DNA of 64,000 nucleotides, from contig CP136066.1 in assembly GCA_032622095.1 (NCBI GenBank), positions 187,774,716 to 187,838,715 of the forward strand. Direction: 5' to 3'. Of this stretch, positions 10,170 through 19,606 are shown piece after piece. The notes under the pieces were generated by a model. That model worked only from the letters and a program-made list of their open reading frames with translations, was not told where the DNA came from and made no database searches. The position numbers were made by a program, and so were the translations under genes. The first letter of the stretch is position 1; the number at the start of each line of letters is the position of its first letter. The DNA comes from Siphonodentalium dalli (Eukaryota; Mollusca; Scaphopoda; Gadilida; Siphonodentaliidae).

Positions 10170-11574
10170 GAAATCAAAAATACAATTAGTGAAAAATGGA
10201 ACTACAAAATACATCAACACCTTCATTCCTGAATGTACATATTGAAATGGTCTAGCTATTATTATCATTTGTATAAATGTTCAGATATTATATGCCAGAT
10301 ATACACCTATCGGTTATAATTTGTTCCATACATATTTTATTTATTTATTATGCCCAGTTTTGAAGACAAATAGTGTCACAAGAAAAGAGCTGTTAACATC
10401 TGATGTTCATTCAAGGAAGGCAGCCATTACTATGGGAGTGTAGATTTTATTATAGAATATAATTTATTGAGCTATTAATGCCCTTGTATCGGGACAGATT
10501 GCTATATATCACATGAAACCCCTATAATATCATTGAAAAATGAATTAGATATATTCTGATATCTCACTAGTGAATAATCACTGCTTGCTTCCCAGGATAC
10601 TTGGCATTGCGCCAAGTAAATTACCACGCAGATTAATACTATTTCGAAAAGCCGCGCTTGACACCACTACCAGCCATTGCAAAATGATTGCTTTGTTCAT
10701 TAAAGTATTAATTTGATAAGTCACCAATGACTATGACTGTATTCCAAGGATACCAGGACTGATGTATGCTGTATAATAAACAATGGCATGCATATAGGCC
10801 CACCGTATCAGTACCCGGATGTCTACTTGTAATAACACATTGCGTTTGACGGAGGTAACGCTATCTAATATTCATGTGCATTTTATCCCTGAAGTTAATA
10901 AAAGATGGCATTACCTGGCTTGCTTGTCTGATCGGAATGCATTTATGTGAGGGACCATCGTAACATGTTAATATAGGTGGATCGTTGGATATAACAAGTG
11001 CGGGGGGGGGGGGGGGATTACAAATGTATTATAAATATGCGACTAGTATAGTTATGACACAAAACACACTTTAAGTTAACACAAACTATATAAAATTATA
11101 TACTATATAGACCATTGATTATAGTCACTAACAAGTTATACACTATATTGTACCCCAACATTTTTAAAAAACCACCAGTATACGTGTACTGATATCAGTG
11201 AAAGGGCGACGGACTGCGATTGGACATAATTGCATAACTAGTCTAGATTAAACTCTAAATTACATCATATGCAGTGCCAATCCACATACAGTTGCGTCCC
11301 TTTGGCATGCTTCACGCTCCGGAACGCATAGTAGTGGCACAGCGTGTGAGACCTCCAGACGTAAAAACTCGGTACATTGCAGCAATTGCCCATCAATAGA
11401 GCTCCATAAATAAACAATTTAGTTGTTTGTCCCCATAAACGGGAAAGAATAGGCCGATTCGAAAATATACGAATTGGAGAACCGATTTGGAATCGGAGAA
11501 CAGATTCGGTATCAATCACGAATCTGATCGCCGATGTCGACACCGAATCTTTGAAGCTTTCCAGGGGCCTACCT
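10170..11574. other. Intron, mostly unrecognised; poly-G tract
   Basis: AT-rich sequence with one pure run of 14 G near 11003-11016. No exon or repeat family was recognised apart from the decayed exon copy that begins at 11575. Confidence 0.4.
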
Positions 11575-11740
11575 TGACTGTTGTCAAGTAGTATACTTGA
11601 TATTAATTGATCTGAACCAAGTTGGTATGTAAGCTTCAGAGCTAAAAAGATGTGTTCCATCCAATTATTTTTACATGAGTTTCGGCCCTTTTTCTTATGA
11701 TTAAGAGGTCGGAGAATAAATGTCAGAGATGTTAATATAA
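11575..11740 (-). pseudogene. Decayed duplicate of exon 20
   Basis: Two blocks match exon 20: 11700-11740 resembles the exon start (ATTAAGAGG, TCGGAG.ATAAA.GTCAG.GATGT on the plus strand), and 11575-11610 resembles its end (TTGACTGTTGTC, then ACTTGATATT), with unrelated sequence between them. The minus-strand reading is broken by stops in the original frame. A donor-like CAAG|GTAGGCC remains at its end. Confidence 0.65.
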
Positions 11741-11750
11741 TAATACTGAC

Positions 11751-11849
11751 CCGTTGACTGTTGTCGATCAGAATGCTATACGACTTGATATTCCCATTAG
11801 GATTAAGAGGAGTTCGGAGGATAAACGTCAGTGATGTAGAAGTTGTTTC
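11751..11849 (-). CDS. USH2A: Usherin-like exon 20: small FN3 segment
   Basis: A 99-base exon, phase 0 in (ATTTTTCTAG acceptor), phase 0 out (CAACGG|GTCAGTA donor). The 33 residues include ETTSTSLTFILRTPLNPNGN, then IKSYSILIDNSQR: strands B to C' with the PNG turn. The strand-B tryptophan position reads L-R-T rather than W-x-P, an oddity for this family. A decayed copy lies just downstream at 11575-11740. Confidence 0.8.
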
Positions 11850-12307
11850 CTAGAAAAATAAACAAAATGTTAATTAATTACATTAACATATACAGTGTAT
11901 AAGAGGACAACTAAAATCGGATAATTCAGTAAAGATAAGTTTTCTTGTGTATCTAATGAAACCATTCTGAGAGTATGGAACAAGTATAATTCTGTGAACA
12001 TATACCACTTTTACAAATACGCCATATCAACTCTTAACACCTTCTGAAAAAAAAATAAGAGATTGACCAGCAATGTTCCTAAAGAATAAAACACAATGCC
12101 CTTAAAATTAAATATTAATAGTAAATTCAACAAATTTTGAAGAATGGGATTGATGGATCAAGTGCAGAAACCATATATTTTTTACCTCTCTTCTTCCCAA
12201 GAAATAGACCAACTACGATTTTACAAATAAAGAGATTTCAATGCTCTTCACTGAATTAATGCTGTTATTTTTTTCTGTGATTCTTGTGTATAAATGCAGG
12301 TGTGAAA

Positions 12308-12719
12308 ATATGGTGCCAGACATTTGCAGAATGAGGTCCTCAAAGGGTAAATTTAGTGTAGCTAAACTGCATAGCAGGCTGGTATCACTAAATTAACCTT
12401 CTGGGGACTTCATTCTGCTTAGACCTCATCTTCTCCGGAAGGTATCTTTATTATCAAGTTTTTAGTTTCTTTATAAATGAGGTGACCAATTGGTGCACGT
12501 CACCATCTTTACCATCTGGTAACTTAAATCTGAGTCTATGTCTCCCGTAGCAGATGAGGCCATGAAAAATGATGTCCCAAGAAGGTAAATTTAGAGATGC
12601 TAGCTCGCTGTTCATGGTAGCGTCACTAAATTCACCCTCTGGGGACCTCATTCTTCAAATGTCCAGCACCATATCTTCAGGCCAGTATAAATGGTTGATC
12701 ACAAGCCTTGAAATAGTAG
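12308..12719. mobile_element. MITE, family C, long form
   Basis: Outer arms GCCAGACATTTGCAGAATGA and CATTCTTCAAATGTCCAGC, ending in CAAGCCTTGAAATAG. The inner core GACCTCATCTTCTCCGGAAG and CTCCCGTAGCAGATGAGGCC is the long-form interior shared with 8330, 44040 and 56580. Confidence 0.82.
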
Positions 12720-13250
12720 AGGCTCTAAGGTCCCAAAAATGGCCAAAGTGTGCAAAATTGGATAAAAGCATGAAACTTGGTATACACATAGTTCGTGATA
12801 TGGGGGTCAATATAAGAGCGAGACCAAAGCGTGAAAGTGACCTTGATAACCTTGAGGTCAAGGTCAAAGGTCAAAATTTCAATTTTTAAATGGCGGTATG
12901 AGTTATAACATTTTTAAGACAACAAATTACTTATACATATCAAAATTACATAAATATGACTTCAAATAGGCCATATTAGTCACATTTATAACAAAATCTA
13001 CAAAGATCTCGAAAACTTTCATATTTAAGCTCAAAAAGTCAGTTGTTCATCCGAATAATTGCAAAAATTCTATGAACAAATGAATATAAAGGCCCAACTA
13101 TTTAACATGCTCACTAAATGCCACCACATTCCACATCATTGTATTGCATATATATATCAGCGTACATTACAAGAGTGAGACCCAAGCATTAAATTCACCC
13201 AGATGACCTTGAGGTCAAGGTCAAAGGTCAAAACTCAATTTTATAAAATT
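12720..13250. repeat. Dispersed repeat with AGGTCA half-sites
   Basis: Two blocks read AGGTCAAGGTCAAAGGTCA (12855-12873 and 13212-13230), each preceded by a ...GAGCGAGACCAAAGC / AGAGTGAGACCCAAGC-like stretch. A related copy in the opposite orientation lies at 16790-17110. The hexamer AGGTCA is the nuclear-receptor half-site; any regulatory role is inference. Confidence 0.7.
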
Positions 13251-16200
13251 GTTAATGGTGTGAGCTGAGCCTGAATTATTCCTCGATATTGGTCCGAAAT
13301 TACATAAATATATTCTACTACTGAAATCTCAGAAATTCTATCAATTAATGAACATATATTTCAGTAAATGTTGGTAAGAAGATCAAAAATTCAATATACC
13401 TGTAAAGTCACAAAATAAAATGCCAACATGATGCCACCAAGTTATACATTTAGGCACATGTGTTCAGTCGTATATGGATAACAAGGCTTTCAGAGAGTTT
13501 TGCAAAAAAATATGTTACTTTTATAAAGTAACATTTTCTCATTTTAGTCACCCAACGCATTGCACAATACATGTATTACCCAAATGTTTGACACATAAGC
13601 ACTACATGCGGTGGAAAAAACTTGGCATGATCACATGGTAATCGATTTTCTGGTCAGGATCAAAGGACAGTAAAATCACATGTCAGCAATTTATAGACAG
13701 ATTATATGTTGAATATGTTGAACCGACATGCATTCAATTTGGTAACAATTATGAGAATATGACTACCATTACATGCACACCCAATAAATGAGATCTGTTG
13801 TCCAGAATATAATATCACCAATCATGTTATTGGCATCAAAACTTGTTACGAAAGATTAAGTCATGCTAAAGACAGAACTAGAGTGTGGATACAAGAGCAT
13901 TGGATATAGACATATTCCCTACTAAAAACAAGAGACCGTAATATATATATCATACGTGCATGTTATGTGCTAATTCTGATTACTCGTACATCAATTGAGA
14001 ATGAGCTCATTGATAAAAAAAAAGTTTGCTCCCAGTGACTGTTGAGATCTCACCACACTAAAGATATTGGTCCTTTGAAAGTTCAGACAGTTATAGTGCT
14101 AAAATCACCCCATGTTGGACACGAGCAGACATATACTGTGTCATATAAATTGTAGCAGTGTGGTTAGAGACTTGTGGTTGTTATGTGGTATATCGTCTAC
14201 TGGCCATCACTCTGGTCGCCAAACTAGAGACTAGCATTGTGATATAGCATACCCTTCGATTCACCAATTCCTCAGATATACCCTGTTGGTATTACTTGGT
14301 AACATGTATTGGTTTTCTCTTGAAAAAAGGAAGTTTAGTTTTGAAAGAAATGTGCAAACAATGCTATAATAATATTTTTTTCGCAGACAAAATATGTCAT
14401 TGCTTGTTTAGAGTGTCAAAATGCTATGCCACTGAATCCAAAAGCAAGCAAGGCTGGCTCTCTGGTGTTTACATCTCCGATTTAGTAGACAATGTGTGAA
14501 ATGGTCATCAGCTAGGGGTGGCCTATATACTAGTATATCTATGTATCAATGGGCCGCATAACATGTACAATGACTGGATATTCACATCAGTGGCAGGTTA
14601 CCGTATCTCATTATAGTGTCGGTATTCAGAAAGTTGTTGGTCATATTGCCAGAACAGAACAGCGATGTCGGGGAACTGGATGTCTATAGTCTCCCCATAT
14701 TATGTTATCCGGTACCTCAATAGTTCCCAAAGTAGTGGGTGGTATCTAGGAACTGGGTGCATGTCCATCGTGGTGGACGAAAGCAGGGGTCAAATCACTT
14801 ATTCCAGCATTAATTGGTCAGCTAAAGTACCCACCGCACATAATAACACATATCCATGCATGCAAACCATACATTTGTTTGGCCTCTGATCATCAGCATC
14901 TAGGATAGCCCATGTAGTGGCATAGCGAAAGATAGGACTTTAGTCAAAGTGCCACAGTTTAGTGGTGACCAGATAACATACACCGGTATATGACTATTCC
15001 TCTAGTTTACCTGTGTCGTTGGATTTGGGAGGAATTTGCGAGTCATCTGGGGCAGTGTATTCTACGTATCTATCCCGAAATTGGGACACCAGTGCTCTTG
15101 TCTATATTGATGTCTAGAATATCCATATTATGTATCCGTATTGTGGTGGTCAATGTCAAGAGAAGTCACTGTACTCTAACAGCTGTGAAAAGCGTGACCT
15201 ACACGTATATCTAGCAATGACAATATATTCTTATCCTGGGACTGGGCTACCCAAATACAGAAGGTGGTCTGATATCTCACTCATGAAGACTGAACAACTC
15301 TTCAATTCTGTAATTTCAGGACTTTGTCTGCTAATACCAACTCTTAAGTATGAAACTTTTTTAATTTTGATAATAAAACCATCAAATTATCTTCAGTATA
15401 TTATGAAGAATATTAGCAAGGTATAGCCAATATAACTTGTATTGCCATTGCCAAATAAAGTAACCTGATTCATGCCAACATTCCGCCTACACTTACATGC
15501 TGGTCAAGCCATTTGGAAGTTTTGTGTCAAATGTGTAGCAGCAAAATGGAATAATCCAATCTTCTGATAAGATTTTCTATAGTGAGAAACCAACACTATT
15601 CATGCAGTAGGAGAATATAGGAGATTCAAATGTTTCCGTGTGTCTTGATTGAAGTCAATTAAGCATATCGGCTGTTGCATTTTGGACATGTCGCTTACCA
15701 CAAGATTATGTTTACACATTCTGAGCACTACAAATTGGGCCGATATCTCAAAATGTGTAGCTTTGGTGCCGTAAATCTCACGACTTCTCCTGCCAAAGTG
15801 TGTATCCATACAAGTATACCACAGTAGCACATGTTACAAGTTAAACGAATGGTTGCTGCATGAACCTGGCCATTATCACCTCATTCAATGAAATCAGTAG
15901 AAATGGTAATTTATTTATCATAGAGAGGGGTACCATTCTAATGCTTTCTTTCTTCAAATTGGTATTTTGCCCCAACGCTTACTGGCTGTGTTATTGGCAC
16001 TCATGACTGAAAACATCTTTTTTTTTCTCAAAACACATTGATGACAGATCTTGAAACATGCTGTTAGGAGTTGAATATGATTTCGATAAATCGCCGACTT
16101 GACTTTATTCAGTTTAATTTTCAAAACAGGTATACATTTTGACTAAGTACTACATGCGACAAGCGTATGGTCTGAACTGTATTAGCTTATGACAATACAA

Positions 16201-16789
16201 TATTAATGGGATGAAAATAATAATTTAAAAAAATGGTGTATCTTCGTTGATAAGTGCCGTGTGCTGGTGAGGCATGGAATTCTGCTCATTGGATCTTTTA
16301 TTCATCCTAATAAGGTATTTGATAGTGTTAAAATAATCAACACCAGCTAACACCATTCACTTAGTGGTATGTAAGTGCATCATTCCAGTTTAAGAAACTG
16401 ATATTCGTTTGTTTTTTTATTGGGGTTAATGGGCGTTTTAGCTGCTATGTCACATCATGGCATATCAGGTCAGGTTTACAGGTGGAGGATAGGCTGTGAA
16501 GAGGATATATCTCACTGAGAATAAATCACTGAACACAGGAAAGCAATTGACAAACTTTCCCAATTACATGTACATGAATCTCTGTGTGTGCCAGCTGATT
16601 CAAATCAGTTTCACCATCACTAATTGGAATGGCTTATGTTTGTCTTATGCAACACATACCTTACCAACTGAGCCACTTTGTGCCCCCACCTATATTGGAT
16701 ATAATTATGATTGTTGCAATATGTTTGAATAAAACATCTAACATGATACGCCTAAACCATCCCCTCTCCCAAGTGATAATTGACAACAT
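13251..16789. other. Middle of a 5.5 kb intron, no recognised features
   Basis: Between the exons at 11849 and 17390 I see no FN3 segment, no CC motif and no member of the repeat families. The open frames here are short and lack domain signatures. Confidence 0.45.
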
Positions 16790-17117
16790 GGCACAATTTT
16801 AAGTTCAAGGTCACCAAAAACATTCCAACTCTCATATAAAGCCCCCAAATATTATGATGTTAGTCATATTATGTCTCCCCAGTGTGAAGTAATGAATAAT
16901 ATGCACAATGCATAATTGTTAGCTCCCTTATGCACATTCCAGACAACATATAGTGAAAATTCATGTTGATGACCTTGACCTTGACCTCAAGGTCATATGA
17001 GTGGGTCTGCCAATTTGGGTCTCGCTTCGAACTGAACCCCCATGGTCTACTCTATATGTGTACCAATTTTCATGCTTTTATCCAAATTTGCACACCCCAT
17101 CAGCTTACAGCCCCCAC
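16790..17117. repeat. Inverted relative of the AGGTCA-bearing repeat
   Basis: Contains TGACCTTGACCTTGACCTCA then AGGTCA at 16970-16996, and TTTTCATGCTTTTATCCAAA, the complement of the stretch near 12760. It lies directly before a family C element, as the copy at 12720 lies directly after one, so the two loci are mirror images. Confidence 0.7.
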
Positions 17118-17366
17118 TAAAATAGTGTGTCTGTCATTTGCAGAATGAGGTTCCCAGAGGGTGAATTTAGTGATGCTACCCCGCATAGCGGGCTAGCATC
17201 ACCAAATTCACCCTCTGGGAACCTCATTCTTCTGAGGTGTAAGCAGAATGAGGTCCCCAGAGGGTGAATTTGGTGATGCTAGCCCGCTATGCGGGGTAGC
17301 ATCACTAAATTCACCCTCTGGGGACCTCATTCTGCAAATGACAGGCACACTATTTCAAGGCTTGGT
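17118..17366. mobile_element. Nested palindromic MITE, family C
   Basis: Near-perfect double hairpin from AAATAGTGTGTCTGTCATTT to GACAGGCACACTATTTCAAG, about 250 bp, with arms highly similar to 6835-7090. It ends 24 bp from the donor of exon 19. Confidence 0.9.
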
Positions 17367-17389
17367 TGATCAGCTGAAGCTTCACTCAC

Positions 17390-17589
17390 ATTAACTATAG
17401 GATCAGGCACACCAGATGGAGGTGCCTCTCTAGTTTGGACATTTGACCATAGACCCGTGCCCTTCCCGGCATGGTTCCCAGCCCTTATTGAGTATTGATA
17501 GACTGTAAACGGCAGCAGTAAAGGATCCGTGTCCTGGTAATCCAGCCTCGTTCCATTGTACACCAGAACAGCTTTGTCAAATGTCAACC
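17390..17589 (-). CDS. USH2A: Usherin-like exon 19: FN3 second half and linker
   Basis: Phase 1 in (CTATTTTTGCAG acceptor), phase 0 out (GTTAAT|GTGAGTG donor). It encodes LTFDKAVLVYNGTRLDYQDT, LLPFTVYQYSIRAGNHAGKG, WSNVQTREAPPSGVPDPIVN. It finishes the eleventh FN3 of the large exon and opens the next. The frame continues open past the donor into a MITE, but the donor consensus and the phase match to the 99-base exon at 11751 support this end. Confidence 0.85.
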
Positions 17590-17635
17590 CTGCAAAAATA
17601 GTAATTATTGAGATTGAGGTCTATATAATTTCTCG

Positions 17636-17745
17636 GTGAGAGCTTTCCGATGAATGGCAACAAGCCATATTTCCAACTAAATCCTGAAAAGTTACCCATA
17701 ATTCTGCTGTGGTTAAGAAGTCGATTATTTAGGGCATTACAGTAC
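17636..17745. mobile_element. Half of a palindromic MITE, family A (right arm)
   Basis: Only the right arm is present (GAGAGCTTTCCGATGAATGG to GGGCATTACAGTA). It lies 47 bp from the acceptor of exon 19. Confidence 0.87.
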
Positions 17746-18000
17746 ATGTAATATTGTATACAGGGTTTAGTTCCAAATTCTATCCTCACACATACATACC
17801 TGAGTATCATAAGAAGTACAATCCAGTAATGGCATCCGACAACATTCATAACCTTTACGTGGTGTGACCTTTGTTTAAGTATTGGAATACTTCCAGGGAT
17901 CTCCAGCCATTCAAAATATTGGGTCTTCTCAGGCACAATATTCAAAATTCTGCCATATGAAATGTTTTTTATTGATACCAGTGTGAAGGGCAGCTAATAC

Positions 18001-18110
18001 TTAACCCTTTCATGATGGGAGCTGCTACGGGAGACTCGCATTTATAAGAGAGTGCACATGGAACATGGTTTTCGCAAAATTTCAGAATGCTCCAGTTTAG
18101 AAAGGGTTAA
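18001..18110. mobile_element. Short piggyBac-like MITE, family B
   Basis: It has intact ends TTAACCCTTTCATGATGGGA and CAGTTTAGAAAGGGTTAA but only 110 bp, with one ATAAGAGAGTGC arm left. This is the smallest copy with both TTAA ends. Confidence 0.87.
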
Positions 18111-18204
18111 ACCACTTGTGCCCAAACCAGCAAGTTACGACACCGAAACTAAGAGCATTGACATTTTTGACAATGGAAGCGAACAAGACTATAGGAAATG
18201 AGAT

Positions 18205-18375
18205 ACTAACCATTTCTATACTAATGGATTCTCCCATTCAGTTATAAAAGTATACATTGAATGATCTATTATTCATTTGGAGGGATGTTAAGGTGATAAA
18301 AGCAGATGACAGATAAATAAAATTGCAGAAGGAGCCCTAGTTATTGAGGGAAATGTTTAGATAACAAGTTCAACA
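18205..18375. mobile_element. Left part of a family F MITE split by insertion
   Basis: CATTTCTATACTAATGGATT to GATAACAAGTTCAACAAG. The rest resumes at 19488 (GTTGAACTTATTATCTGAAC), so the 1.1 kb between is a later insertion into this element. Confidence 0.78.
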
Positions 18376-19487
18376 AGCTACATGTGTATGGCAAGCCGTT
18401 TTCACATTTTTGATTGATTTGAACTTAAGTCCAATTATTTGGACTTAAGTCCGAATAATTGGACTTAAGTCCAAATGAATTGGACTTAAGTCCAAATGAA
18501 TTGGACTTAAGTCCAATTAGCGAATTGATTCGGACTTAAGTCCAAATGAATTGGACTTAAGTCCAATTATTTGGACTTAAGTCCAATTATGGGACTTAAG
18601 TCAATTATTTGGACTTAAGTCCAATTAGTGAATTGATTTGGACTTAAGTCCAATTCATTCGGACTTAAGTCCAATTCATCTGGTTTGAAACGATAGTCCC
18701 CTTCTTTGTAATGGTATATTCCTGCAAGTTTTGATTGACAGTCAAACTCCGTACTAACCAGGGCATTCCTGACTCCAAGACTAACTCCGTACGTCCCCTT
18801 TGCCACGTGGCTTGTTTTCGGCATGCCGAGATTGAAAATGTTTCGAATCCGAATTGGCATCTTAATAAATGCTAACTGCATGCATGAATGAAGTAAAATT
18901 AATTCACGACTTGATTCAATTGTTATTTGACAGCATGTAGTGTAGGCTACACGCAGTTTCGTTTATTGCATTTACTAAGTGTCTTATTTGTATAATTTGC
19001 TCGGTTGATGGCTAGTGTGAACCCTGGACATTCTGCAGTATAAGACCATTCCTCACCCAATGTTTCAATGGCTTGTTGGTGGGGAGAGTACATGTAAACG
19101 GCCATTTTCCCACAACTCCGCCCTATGAGCAAAACCAGACCTGCTTAATATCTGATGGGGGTGTTTCTTATACAGATGAATTGGACTTAAGTCCAAATGA
19201 ATTGTACTTAAGTCCAAATACCACATAATTGTTAATTCGGTGAGGAATTGGACTTAAGTCCAAATAGATGAAAATATCGGTATTTGGACTTAAGTGTAAT
19301 TCATTTGGACTTAAGTACAATTCCTCGCCGAATTCACAATTATGTGGTATTTGGACTTAAGTACAATTCGCTATTTGGACTTAAGTCCAATTATTTGGAA
19401 TTAAGTCCAATTATTTGGACTTAAGTCCAAATAATTGGACTTAAGTTAAAATCAATCGAAAATGTGAAAACGGCTTGCCATACATGT
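18376..19487. mobile_element. Foldback element built from GGACTTAAGTCC palindromes
   Basis: Terminal inverted repeats of about 50 bp (TATGGCAAGCCGTTTTCACA at each end) enclose two arrays. On the left (18421-18680) are 12 copies of the 12-base palindrome GGACTTAAGTCC, and on the right (19180-19450) about 10 more, several altered. Spacers of AATTATT, AATGAATT or AATTCATT type vary the period. A unique centre (18687-19175) lies between. No transposase is seen. The centre holds an 88-codon minus-strand frame without known motifs. Confidence 0.9.
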
Positions 19488-19560
19488 GGTCGTTTGTTGA
19501 ACTTATTATCTGAACATTTACCATGGGATAACTATTCATCAATTTAACAGAAAGGGATAA
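19488..19560. mobile_element. Right part of the split family F MITE
   Basis: GAACTTATTATCTGAACATT to ATTTAACAGAAAGGGATAA, complementary to the left part at 18205-18375. It ends about 45 bp from the donor of the giant exon. Confidence 0.72.
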
Positions 19561-19606
19561 ACATTTGTATAAATATAACTAAATTTTAAGTATAACTAAA
19601 TTTTAC

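Noticed and set aside
11265-11660. A 131-codon minus-strand open frame next to exon 20.
   Set aside because: Only its beginning resembles exon 20 sequence, in another frame. No FN3 continuation, so treated as a decayed duplicate plus chance frame.
18421-19450. Possible bacterial-type operator array because of dense dyads.
   Set aside because: The context is an animal transposon with TIRs. No adjacent regulator gene.
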